NCBI GenBank assembly: GCA_050949085.1
Contig: JBMNFB010000001.1
Coordinates: forward strand, 558,001-622,000
Reading direction: 5' to 3'
DNA: 64,000 nt
Origin: JBMNFB01 sp050949085
GTDB taxonomy: Bacteria > Bacillota > UBA994 > UBA5500
Position numbers and translations under genes: made by a program. Below the pieces are notes generated by a model. The model made no database searches. It was not told the origin of the DNA and was given only the letters and a program-made list of their open reading frames with translations. Below, one piece after another: positions 32,747 through 41,250 of this stretch (its first letter is position 1; each line of letters starts with the position of its first letter).

Positions 32747-33880
32747 TTATCTCGATGTAATCGAGAGGATCTGGTAGGCGTGCTTCAGCGACAGAACCCG
32801 CTGTACCGACTGATCCAGGCGTTCCATCGAGATGGTGCCATCAGCTACTGCCTGCAGCAAACTGTCGAAGACAGCCTGCTGTTTCGCGTATGTGTGACAG
32901 ACCAGCACCATGTCTGCCCCGGCAAGAATCGATCGCACAGCTGCTGAACCGATGTCCTCCTGCGCGATTGCTTTCATCTCCAGGTCGTCGGTGATCACCA
33001 GGCCAGCGAACCCATACTCGTTGCGCAGCAGGTCGGTAACAATCTGCGAGGAGAGAGACGCGGGGTACAATGCATCCAGCGCAGGAACCAGCAAGTGCCC
33101 CAGCATAATGGCCGGTGCGTCAGCAGCAATCGCCTGACGGAATGGCCATAACTCTCGCTGTTCCAGAAGATCGCGGCTGGCATCAATCCTGGGCAGCTCC
33201 AGATGCGAATCGGTGGAAGTGTCGCCGTGACCGGGGAAATGCTTGACAACAGGGATCACTCCTCCGTCCTGCAACCCAGCTAGAACGGCTTCGCCAGCAT
33301 TCCAGACCTCCGCAGCGGTGCTCCCATAGGAGCGGTCCCCTATTACCGGGTTCCGGGGATTGCTGTTGATATCCAGCACGGGAGCGAAGTTCATGTTAAT
33401 GCCGAGGGCCGACAGCTCTTGCCCCATACTCCTTGCCAGCTGCCGAGCCTCATCAGCAGTTAGCTTCCCCACTTCAGCGGCTACCGGATACCGTGTTGCC
33501 CAGGTTGCCGGCAGTCGGCTTACAGGGCCACCCTCCTGATCAATACCAATAAACGGTGCCACGGGCACTTCACTATTGCTGTAGTAAGCGTTGATCGCGC
33601 TGATGGTCCCCTCCCTGGTCGAGATATTGCGCCCAAAGAGGATGACTCCCCCTGGGCGAATCGCGCTGATGATCGCCATATCGGCGTTGAGCTCCCGGCC
33701 AGGAACACCTATATACATCAGTTGTCCCACTTTTTCCTCGATGGAAAGCTCGCCGAGTATCTGCTGAATCACGTTATCCCCTCCTGGGTCAGGCTCATCG
33801 GGGGGTGGCTGCACGAGTTGGCAGCTATTCAGCCCCAGCGCCAGAGTCGCCAACAGGATTAGCGATGTGTGTCGTTTCAT
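32747..33880 (-). CDS. nagZ: Beta-N-acetylhexosaminidase, NagZ-like lipoprotein (GH3)
   Basis: 377-aa glycoside hydrolase family 3 enzyme. Lipobox LGLNSC near residue 20, so it is exported and lipid-anchored. NagZ landmarks: GGVILFGRNI, GIDQEGGPVSRL, KHFPGHGDTSTDSHLELP (substrate loop with catalytic Asp-His dyad) and VITDDLEMKAI (nucleophile Asp). It releases GlcNAc from muropeptide sugars. NamZ at 12024 would supply or trim the same strands. Its ATG overlaps the stop of the nicotinate phosphoribosyltransferase gene. Confidence 0.93.
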   Translation of the reverse strand: MKRHTSLILLATLALGLNSCQLVQPPPDEPDPGGDNVIQQILGELSIEEKVGQLMYIGVPGRELNADMAIISAIRPGGVILFGRNISTREGTISAINAYYSNSEVPVAPFIGIDQEGGPVSRLPATWATRYPVAAEVGKLTADEARQLARSMGQELSALGINMNFAPVLDINSNPRNPVIGDRSYGSTAAEVWNAGEAVLAGLQDGGVIPVVKHFPGHGDTSTDSHLELPRIDASRDLLEQRELWPFRQAIAADAPAIMLGHLLVPALDALYPASLSSQIVTDLLRNEYGFAGLVITDDLEMKAIAQEDIGSAAVRSILAGADMVLVCHTYAKQQAVFDSLLQAVADGTISMERLDQSVQRVLSLKHAYQILSITSR

Positions 33881-35232
33881 TTCTGATTCTTCACCTGCAT
33901 TAAGTCGGGGTTATCGCAGGCCCGGCGCCCCTCCTTGGCCAAGGGATACCAGCTGCCGTCGATCAGGACACGAACGATGTCGGCGGTATAGTCACTCTTG
34001 CTGCCGCTGGCGGTGCAGTTCTCCAATAGGGACGACCCAACACCATAGACATCGACAGGGACGTCCAGTTCCTCAAACCGGCTAATCTTCTCAGCGGTGA
34101 AGCCACCGGTAGCGACAATCTTCACATCCTGGCACCAGTGGCGTGCCATGTCCAGCTCCTCGTCTTCCAGATTCCAGTCCAGATAGGCCTGATCGATGGC
34201 TTGACGCAGCAACCAGACCAGGCGCGGATTTACACCCATGTCCAGATGCTTCTCCCCTAAGGGAGTGACTGAGACATCCCGCATGTTGCCCGAAGTGTCC
34301 GGTCTCACCCCGTATAGTCTGTAGCGTGCCGCCTGGTTCGGCTCGTTAGCCCTGTGGAGCCGCAGGTACTGCTCGAACATGCCCTTCATCACCCGCAGGG
34401 TGGTCCCCACACAATCGTTTTCAAAATCAACCAGGACGATTCGTGGCACATCCGTCGGCATGATGCGGCAGAACTGCAACATCGTCTCCAGTGTATCTCC
34501 CAGGAAGCAGGCGATGGAAGCGTGGGCAATGGTTCCTCCCCCCCTGCCTCCCCACCAGCCAGCCTGATCATCGGTGGAGACAAAGATATGGGAGTTGGTG
34601 CCGTGTGTGTGATTATACGCCTGTACCGCCAACGAATAAGCGTAGCCGTGTAGGGCCTGCAGTTTGTAATGGGCGAATCGCGCCGGGAAAAACAGCAGAT
34701 CCTTGCCGCGCGCTGCTGCCAAAACCTCGTATACGTTGGTAGCGATGCGCGTTGCCTCGGTCAGTGCACCCAGGATAGGCGTCTCCAGTTGGGCAAAGTC
34801 TCGATAACGGCCTCGTATCTTCAGCACAGGCTGTACGTTAAGCGAATCGCCCCTGTAGTAGACGAATACTCCGTCGTGCACAGCCTCCACTTCCAGCTGA
34901 TCATAGGTGCTAACAAAGCTACCATCGGCTGCGAAGTATCCAGTACAGGACTCCAGAATGGCCAATGCTTCATCGACGCCTGCCACCAAAGCGTACGGCC
35001 TGCGTCGGGTGAAAATCTGCATTTCCACCACCAAGTCACCGATGGGAACAGTTGATGGCGCTGGCAACTCAATCAGGCTCTCCCCTTGAAAAGTGTAGCC
35101 CTCCTCCGCCAGAGTCTGGAGAATGGTCACTGTGTTGGCGAAGTAAGCATCGGAGTACCAGCCGCGCCGCATTCGTTCCACATCGATCTGGAACACGGAC
35201 TTATCTAGCCGCTTGCCATCAAAGATGCTCAT
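33877..35232 (-). CDS. Nicotinate phosphoribosyltransferase
   Basis: About 451 aa, NAD salvage enzyme joining nicotinate to PRPP. Evidence: Y-S-D-A-Y-F near the N-terminus (GWYSDAYFANTVTIL), FPARFAHYKLQALHGYAYS, IAHASIACFLGDT, VDFENDC, ATGGFTAEKI (phosphate-binding) and VDVYGVGSSLL. ATG at 35232 follows GAAGGAGGAGAGG; the open frame extends 141 codons further upstream but that part is not protein-like and lies before the ribosome binding site. Operon with NagZ (4-base overlap). Confidence 0.88.
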   Translation of the reverse strand: MSIFDGKRLDKSVFQIDVERMRRGWYSDAYFANTVTILQTLAEEGYTFQGESLIELPAPSTVPIGDLVVEMQIFTRRRPYALVAGVDEALAILESCTGYFAADGSFVSTYDQLEVEAVHDGVFVYYRGDSLNVQPVLKIRGRYRDFAQLETPILGALTEATRIATNVYEVLAAARGKDLLFFPARFAHYKLQALHGYAYSLAVQAYNHTHGTNSHIFVSTDDQAGWWGGRGGGTIAHASIACFLGDTLETMLQFCRIMPTDVPRIVLVDFENDCVGTTLRVMKGMFEQYLRLHRANEPNQAARYRLYGVRPDTSGNMRDVSVTPLGEKHLDMGVNPRLVWLLRQAIDQAYLDWNLEDEELDMARHWCQDVKIVATGGFTAEKISRFEELDVPVDVYGVGSSLLENCTASGSKSDYTADIVRVLIDGSWYPLAKEGRRACDNPDLMQVKNQK

Positions 35233-35476
35233 GATACCTCTCCTCCTTCCCTCTCGGGTAGTCGCTGCTAGTCTGCCCAGATCTATAGTCTCTCCCTGCG
35301 TATAGCCAAAGCTCAAGGCCGTAGGTGAGCGATCCTTTTCGCAGCCTTGCTTACTATCTTGCCCGAAGTGGCCGCGAACCGCAAGCGACTGCTGCCGGCG
35401 AGGAAGGGCTCCAACGGAACCCGGGTTGATCAGTGTGTCATCAATAATGAGAATGCAATCCTGCGTTCCTGCCCGG

Positions 35477-36712
35477 CTACCCGCTATCCGCGCCGAGCAC
35501 AACACGCAGATTGCCAACGCCCTGCGGCCAGAACCATGCTCGCCGGTTGATGGCCAGCGTTGTTCTGCCCAACAGTTCGCCATCAAGGAGCCAGGAGACG
35601 CTTCCAACGATGCTCCCGGCTGCCAGCCCCCGTCGCAGAATCGGCCGTTCGCCACCTTCGGCTGCCAATGATTCCGGAAACCATTCGATCACCGGCTTGA
35701 TCCGCGCCTGTTCCCCAGCGCGCAGCAGCACCCGGCAGGTTTCCCCCGCCACCAGCGAGATATGGCGGAACCCCCAGAAGCCACGCTGTCTGGCCAGGGC
35801 CATCGTCTGACCAGCCCGACTCAGGTAAACGGCCGAGTAGCCATGCAATCCGGCGTTCAGCAGCGCACGAGTGTCGCCCCAACGGCCGGACCGCGTGCTG
35901 CGTAGCACAAGCGAGAGCAGGTTGATCCCATCGGCGCTGGCTGTCGCAGCCAGGCAGTAGCCGGCCTCGGGGGTAGTGCCCGTCTTGAGCCCAGTGACAG
36001 CGGGGAAATACTCAGGCGCGAGCGGGTTGAGCAGAACATTGCTGTTTCTCCAGATCATCCCCGGGACAGACGGAGGGCGAAATAGCGCCGTCCCCACTAT
36101 CCGCCTGAACTCCGGCCAGCGGAGCGCCGCTCGAATCACTCTGGCTAGGTCAGCGGCTGTTGTATAGTGGTCAGGGTGGTGGTAGCCATCGGGAGTGACG
36201 AAATGAGTATCACTGGCACCCAATTGCTGCAGGCGAGCGCCCTGCAGTTGCTGGAAATATGTCAATGCTTGCTGGATAGTCAGTGTCTCACCCATAGTCC
36301 TCCGGGCCACATGTACAGCGATGCTGTAGGCGGCATCATTTCCAGACGGAAGCAGCAAGCCGTAGAGCAGTTCGCGCAGCGTCAGACGATCACCCGGCCG
36401 GAGCCCGGCGCGACTCCCATCCGGTGGCGTTAGCCAGACCTCCTCACCCACCCTCACTACCTCATCAAGATCACACGTCTCCAGGGCCAGCAAAGCAGTC
36501 AGGATTTTCGTCAGGCTAGCCGGATAGACGCGCCGCTCTGCATCAAGGGAGAAGAGCACCTGTCCGCTGTCGCTGTCGACCAGCAGCGCAACCTCCGCAT
36601 CTAGAGACAAGGAGGCGGGCGTTGAAAGGGCTGCCAGCTCGTTAGTGAGGACTAGACTGGCTAATAAACAGGCCAACAGGACAACAAACACTTTGCGCTG
36701 CATCGTTATCAC
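35477..36712 (-). CDS. D-alanyl-D-alanine carboxypeptidase (DacA/DacF type)
   Basis: 411-aa low-molecular-weight penicillin-binding protein. Signal peptide 1-28, then SxxK as YPASLTKILTALL, SxN as LLPSGNDAAY, and KTG as GLKTGTTPEAGYC. A C-terminal beta domain follows as in PBP5. It trims the terminal D-Ala from peptidoglycan pentapeptides outside the cell. All three catalytic motifs are intact. Sporulation-type (DacF) versus vegetative (DacA) role cannot be separated here. Confidence 0.93.
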   Translation of the reverse strand: MITMQRKVFVVLLACLLASLVLTNELAALSTPASLSLDAEVALLVDSDSGQVLFSLDAERRVYPASLTKILTALLALETCDLDEVVRVGEEVWLTPPDGSRAGLRPGDRLTLRELLYGLLLPSGNDAAYSIAVHVARRTMGETLTIQQALTYFQQLQGARLQQLGASDTHFVTPDGYHHPDHYTTAADLARVIRAALRWPEFRRIVGTALFRPPSVPGMIWRNSNVLLNPLAPEYFPAVTGLKTGTTPEAGYCLAATASADGINLLSLVLRSTRSGRWGDTRALLNAGLHGYSAVYLSRAGQTMALARQRGFWGFRHISLVAGETCRVLLRAGEQARIKPVIEWFPESLAAEGGERPILRRGLAAGSIVGSVSWLLDGELLGRTTLAINRRAWFWPQGVGNLRVVLGADSG

Positions 36713-37004
36713 CCCTGACGAGAAGCTGATGTTTGGCCAGAATCCGGCCGCTTCTATTCTACCAGCTACGCGGGCCGAAAGGGCGGTAATGGTTCTAGGT
36801 AAAGAATATTCTACCGAGATCTTTACCTACGTCTCAGCCTTCTCGTGCTGTAGAATAAACTTGGGAGGCAGCCCGATACCGGTTAAGGGCCGGCCTCTAC
36901 ACTGGGACTAGTTCGCATTAGTCCGGTGAACTACTCCACAAAGGGGGGTGGTCTATTTGTTTAGGACCAGGAGGTGGCTGGCGGTCTAGCGCCGGCCACC
37001 GCAA
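36713..37004. other. Intergenic stretch with strong inverted repeats
   Basis: About 290 bases with no convincing gene. Several hairpins are visible on either strand: TAGTCCGG/CTGGGACTA pairing around 36902-36927, TGGTC/GACCA around 36950-36967, and GGTGGCTGGCG / GCGCCGGCCACC at 36973-37000. The order and density of stems suggest a structured RNA (leader of the carboxypeptidase gene or a small RNA). No known riboswitch class was recognised. Confidence 0.4.
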
Positions 37005-37005
37005 C

Positions 37006-37029
37006 AAGGGGCGCCAGTGGCGCCCCTTT
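37006..37029 (-). terminator. Intrinsic terminator after NlpC/P60 gene
   Basis: Perfect AAGGGGCGCC / GGCGCCCCTT stem with 3-base loop, downstream of the NlpC/P60 stop. Confidence 0.8.
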
Positions 37030-37082
37030 CATCTATAACGGGAAAAGCCGCCCTTTCAGGCGGCTCGTGCACCTCTACACCC

Positions 37083-37574
37083 CTAGCGCAAGATCCGGCG
37101 AGCACCCGCATAGCGTCGGGTGAAATAGCTGATCCGGGTGAAGCTGTCCACTCGGACCCCGCCCCTTGGCCAGGCGTGGACCATCCGGCCATTGCCCGCG
37201 TAGATACCGACATGCGAGATGCCATACTTATAGGTGTTGCGGAAGAAGATTAGATCACCGTAGCGCCAACCGTACTTGGGGACAGAGCGTCCGTAGCGGG
37301 CCTGGCTGGCCGCCGAGTGCGGCAGGTAGTAGCCATGCAGGCGAAACACATACCGGGTAAGACCTGAGCAGTCGAAATAGCGCGGGCCGGCCGCCCCAAA
37401 GACATACGGGCGTCCCATGTACTTGCGGGCAGTCTGCACTACCGAATAACGATTGGCATAGCTAGTTGCTGCCTGGGCTGTAGCGCCCCAGGATCCCGTG
37501 GGCAGAAATGTGATCGCCAACGCTACCACCAGAAGTGCGACGAATGCTCGGAAGCGGCTGGTAACTGTCTGCAT
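37083..37574 (-). CDS. Secreted NlpC/P60 peptidoglycan endopeptidase
   Basis: 163 aa. Signal peptide, then NlpC/P60 domain: RPYVFGAAGPRYFDCSGL with catalytic Cys, GDLIFF, SHVGIYAGNGRMVHAW with catalytic His. Cuts stem peptides of peptidoglycan, usually the D-Glu to diamino-acid bond. ATG at 37574 follows AAGGGGGAA; a longer frame to 37610 lacks a ribosome binding site. No binding or stalk domain, so it acts as a bare catalytic unit. High Arg/Tyr content in the C-terminal half suggests affinity for the acidic wall. Confidence 0.93.
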   Translation of the reverse strand: MQTVTSRFRAFVALLVVALAITFLPTGSWGATAQAATSYANRYSVVQTARKYMGRPYVFGAAGPRYFDCSGLTRYVFRLHGYYLPHSAASQARYGRSVPKYGWRYGDLIFFRNTYKYGISHVGIYAGNGRMVHAWPRGGVRVDSFTRISYFTRRYAGARRILR

Positions 37575-37756
37575 CTGAATTCCCCCTTCTGATTTGGCGC
37601 AGAAGGGCATAGTTCTACGTCTTCTCTCTATGGCCTACCTTCTTTTTCTGTCTCCGACCAAGCAATATAACCACATTGTAGCGCAACTGGCCGAGTTCGT
37701 CAGGGAGAAAAAGTGGACACACGGGCAGTTATTGGGACGCTGGGCTGAATCTGCAT

Positions 37757-39934
37757 TCACCAGTACCTGAGCGCGGCTTGTAATCCGGTTATATCCAGAT
37801 GATCCTGCAGAAAGGCTTTCTGTAAGAGCACAGTCGGTATGAACGAGTCAAACTTATTCAGTTGAGGGCGTTCCCCCTCCCGCAACAGTGAACCGTGGTC
37901 CAGTCTGGACGCCAGCCGTAGAATGCCTGACTTCAGAGTTTCTGGCTGGCCATCGACCGTTTCAACCAGCAGAGAGTATGGGGCTACGCCAGTGATGCTC
38001 TGCACGTCGCAGGTGCGCCGGCCCCGAGTCTTGAGCAGACGCTCCAGTGTGCGGAAGGCCCGGCTCCCCATCCAGGGATAGATGGCGCAGGCCCCTTTCC
38101 CCACCGGAACGACCTGGCGGCGATCCAGCCGCATGGCGCGAGCCTGCAGTCTGGCTTCGTGCAGGCGTTGCTTCGCCTGCGGTTGCAGGTAGCGGTACAC
38201 TTCGTCTTCCAGCAAAACCTGACGCATGCGCTGCATCACCCGATCGTGGATATTGGCACCGCCCCCCGGCCAGGCGATGGCTGTGCGCCCGAGAGCTGGC
38301 TTGACCAAAACCAACCTACGCTGAGCGATCACGTCTACCACCTCCCACGACCTCCCCGCCAGCGCCAGCCGTTCTCCCACCTCCGGCGGCGAGCTGATGC
38401 TGCCGATCTCCCTGCTTTCATCCTGCACCACGTACTCATCGCTATCAGCAAAGACTGCAAAGAAACGGAAGTCCCGCGCAACCCGCTCCCCTGTCAGGCC
38501 GACAATCAGGCTACCCTCCTCCATCCGCTGCAGATGGTCAATCTCCAGCAGGTGCAGCAGAAGTAATCGATAATCGGCAGGGGATATCTGGCGAAATGGG
38601 GTCAGGTTCAGCACCCGGCGCGCCAGATCTTCCGGCTGCAGCTCTCCTGCTGCCAGCAAGGCACTCATCGTTTGGTGATAGAGGAGGCTGAAGGGGAGTC
38701 GCGCGGGCTGGACCGGTTCAATCCATCGTTCTTCCAGATACAGCTGGATAACGGCGATGGCCTGCAGGAGCTGCCAGGGAAATGGGTCCGCTGCGTGGCC
38801 AGATGCGAAGGCCTCTTCGCTGGTGACCAGCCGCATTTCCGGCGGTCTGCCGCGTCTACCCGATCGGCCCAGACGTTGCAGGAAGCTGCTGACAGAAAGA
38901 GGCGCATCCAGTTGTACGACTCTTTCCAGCTGGCCCAGGTCTATACCCAGTTCCAGTGTGACGGTGGCGGCCGTGACCGCCGGTTGATCTGGCTCGCGCA
39001 TCGCCTGCTCCGCCGCCTCCCTCAGGCTGGCGGAGATGCTCCCGTGGTGCACGTGGTAGACATCAGGCAGGCGTTGAGCGGCAGCAATCTGTCGCAAGGC
39101 AGCAACCACCGACTCAGTTTCACCACGGTTATTGGCAAAAACCAGACACTTACCACCCTGCACCTGCTCAAATATGTGTTGATAGTACGGATCATCCACA
39201 GGCTCTGGTAACGACTCAGGATCATCCCTCTCCGGCCGCAGCCAGTGTTCCAGCGAGAGGCGGAGGCGTTGCCCTCCTGGCGCTATCCTCGGGGTGCGTA
39301 CCGCACGCCGGCTACCGGAAGCCAGCCATCGCTCCGCCTGCTCATAGTCGCTGAGAGTAGCAGAGAGCCCTATGCGTCGCGGCTCTCGCCGCTGATAGCG
39401 GCGCAAGCGCTCCAACTGGCAGATGATCTGTTGGCCGCGATCCGAGCTCATGAACACGTGAACCTCGTCAATGATAACAAAGCGCAGGTCGTGAAACAGT
39501 CGCTGCAGTTCGCCGGTTCGGTTGATCAGCATACTCTCCAGCGATTCTGGCGTGATCTGCAGGATACCTCGGGCGGTCCGCAGCATCCGTGACTTCTTGC
39601 TGGAAGCCACGTCCCCGTGCCAATGCCATACAGGGAGGTCGGCTTCGTCCAGCAGATCCTTTAGCCGCTGAAACTGATCGTTGATCAGCGCCTTGGTCGG
39701 CCCGATATACAGCGCGCCGATGCTACAAGCCGGGTCCTGATGCAGTAGTGTCAAAACGGGCAGGAAGGCGGCTTCGGTCTTGCCGGATGCCGTCCCACTG
39801 GCAAGCAGCAGGTGAGCATCGCTATCGAATAGCACCTGAGACGCCGCAATCTGCACCTCCCGCAGCTCGGTCCAGCCATGGCGATAGACAAACTCCTGGA
39901 TGAAAGGAGCTAGCCGGTAGAACTCACGACTCAC
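37757..39934 (-). CDS. DEVH-box superfamily 2 helicase of a three-gene TerB/BrxD-type operon
   Basis: 725 aa. Walker A GTASGKTE at 47-54, DEVH box IIDEVHVFMSSDRGQQ near 155, SAT motif IGLSATLSD, CLVFANNRGETESVV and motif VI QRLGRSGRRGRP. The long C-terminal part (about 440-725) is Arg/Leu-rich, related to that of Lhr-like and BREX-linked helicases. ATGA overlap with the ATPase gene upstream shows coupled translation. Inferred role: DNA or RNA remodelling within a defence or repair complex with its two operon partners. Confidence 0.85.
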   Translation of the reverse strand: MSREFYRLAPFIQEFVYRHGWTELREVQIAASQVLFDSDAHLLLASGTASGKTEAAFLPVLTLLHQDPACSIGALYIGPTKALINDQFQRLKDLLDEADLPVWHWHGDVASSKKSRMLRTARGILQITPESLESMLINRTGELQRLFHDLRFVIIDEVHVFMSSDRGQQIICQLERLRRYQRREPRRIGLSATLSDYEQAERWLASGSRRAVRTPRIAPGGQRLRLSLEHWLRPERDDPESLPEPVDDPYYQHIFEQVQGGKCLVFANNRGETESVVAALRQIAAAQRLPDVYHVHHGSISASLREAAEQAMREPDQPAVTAATVTLELGIDLGQLERVVQLDAPLSVSSFLQRLGRSGRRGRPPEMRLVTSEEAFASGHAADPFPWQLLQAIAVIQLYLEERWIEPVQPARLPFSLLYHQTMSALLAAGELQPEDLARRVLNLTPFRQISPADYRLLLLHLLEIDHLQRMEEGSLIVGLTGERVARDFRFFAVFADSDEYVVQDESREIGSISSPPEVGERLALAGRSWEVVDVIAQRRLVLVKPALGRTAIAWPGGGANIHDRVMQRMRQVLLEDEVYRYLQPQAKQRLHEARLQARAMRLDRRQVVPVGKGACAIYPWMGSRAFRTLERLLKTRGRRTCDVQSITGVAPYSLLVETVDGQPETLKSGILRLASRLDHGSLLREGERPQLNKFDSFIPTVLLQKAFLQDHLDITGLQAALRYW

Positions 39935-41250
39935 AGGCGGAACTCCGCCAATCTATCATCCTCGTCGTCTTCTTCGGCCTTGCCATCCTGCCCGAACTCG
40001 GCCTGCTGGAGTAACTGCTGAAACTCCAGTTCTGGATGCTGCTGGAGTAGATTAAGGATGGTGATGAAGTCACGGATAGTTTCGCGCGGGGTCAGCAGCT
40101 GCTCCGCTCCCAGGCGATCCATCACTTCCTGCAGGAAATCCCTCAGGTCAGCGTCAATCAGATTGGGTTCATACGCGTAATGCGTTGCGTGCACTTCCTG
40201 CAGACGGGTTAGGAGGACAAAAAGCTCCTCGTATGAGAGGGGGTACAGCCGGAGGATAGGGCCCGTGGTATCGCGTAACCCAACCCTGAGAAAGCGGCTC
40301 TCAGTCAGCCGGGAGCGCAACGCCTCGTAGCTAAACAGGCCTCGGCGCGGATCGTCCAGGAACTGCGGCGTACCCGCGAAGACCAGTCCCAGATGCTCTG
40401 CTTTCCCCTGCATCGTATCGTTAAACATCATCAGGAGCTTTTCGTAGTTGGCCTGGCGGGCCTGACTGTGGTTGATCTTGTAGATGTTGACCATTTCATC
40501 AACCAGAACGATCAACCCCTGGTAGCCGATGTCGCTGACCAGGCGGGCGAGAAGTTTTATGTAGTCGTACCAGGAGTCATCGTCGATGATGACGCGCACC
40601 CCCAGAGCTTCCCTGGCTTCAGTTCTTGTACTGAACTCACCCCGCAGCCAGCGCAATGCTGCATCCTTCTGGCGGTCATCTCCCAGCCGGTGACCCCGCC
40701 AGTAGGCAGCAAGCACAGTGGCAAAATCAAAGCCGTGAACCATACTTTCCATGTTGTCGATGACAGCCATGATACGCAGCTCCACAGCCTCGTCAAGCGC
40801 CACATCCGTGGCAGCCAGCCCCGTCTCCTGTCGCACCACAGCGGAAACGCTGGAGATCCAGCGCTCGAGAATTGCCGGCAGTGCGCCGCCATCTGGCCGC
40901 GTTTTGGTCGCTATGTTCCGTACAAGTTCGCGGTAAGTGGCGAGACCCTGCCGATTGCTCCCCGACAATCTCCTTTCCGGAGAGAGGTCGGCATCAGCGA
41001 CGACAAACCCGCGGTCCATAGCATAGTTTCGGATCAGTTGCAGCAAAAAGCTCTTCCCTGAACCATAGCGGCCGACAACCAGGCGAAAACGGGCCCCACC
41101 TGCGGCAATATCATTCAAGTCATTTACCAGCGCCTTAATCTCTTCCGAACGACCAACAGCGATATACTCCAAACCAATCCGCGGGACTACCCCCGCCGAT
41201 AGTGAGCTGAGCAACGCAGTGGTGATACGTCGGGGTATTCTAGTTGCCAT
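39931..41250 (-). CDS. P-loop ATPase, BrxD/DUF2791-like
   Basis: About 439 aa. N-terminal RRITTALLSSLSAGVVPRIG, then Walker A VGRYGSGKSFLL at 60-70 and Walker B GLIVLVDEMVNIYK near 265, with LVFAGTPQFLDDPRRGLFSYEALRSRL after it. This is the arrangement of BREX protein BrxD and related DUF2791 ATPases. ATG at 41250 follows GAAAGGGGAGAAG; a frame to 41352 would be buried in the preceding gene. It overlaps both neighbours. In BREX, BrxD pairs with helicase BrxHI; here pglX/pglZ are absent from the window. Confidence 0.82.
   Translation of the reverse strand: MATRIPRRITTALLSSLSAGVVPRIGLEYIAVGRSEEIKALVNDLNDIAAGGARFRLVVGRYGSGKSFLLQLIRNYAMDRGFVVADADLSPERRLSGSNRQGLATYRELVRNIATKTRPDGGALPAILERWISSVSAVVRQETGLAATDVALDEAVELRIMAVIDNMESMVHGFDFATVLAAYWRGHRLGDDRQKDAALRWLRGEFSTRTEAREALGVRVIIDDDSWYDYIKLLARLVSDIGYQGLIVLVDEMVNIYKINHSQARQANYEKLLMMFNDTMQGKAEHLGLVFAGTPQFLDDPRRGLFSYEALRSRLTESRFLRVGLRDTTGPILRLYPLSYEELFVLLTRLQEVHATHYAYEPNLIDADLRDFLQEVMDRLGAEQLLTPRETIRDFITILNLLQQHPELEFQQLLQQAEFGQDGKAEEDDEDDRLAEFRL

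Noticed and set aside
35233..35655. N-terminal extension of the nicotinate phosphoribosyltransferase frame
   Set aside because: 141 extra codons with unusual composition, lying before a strong ribosome binding site at 35232.
40393..41061. Long plus-strand frame antisense to the BrxD-like gene
   Set aside because: Mirror frame of a conserved P-loop ATPase; no motif of its own.
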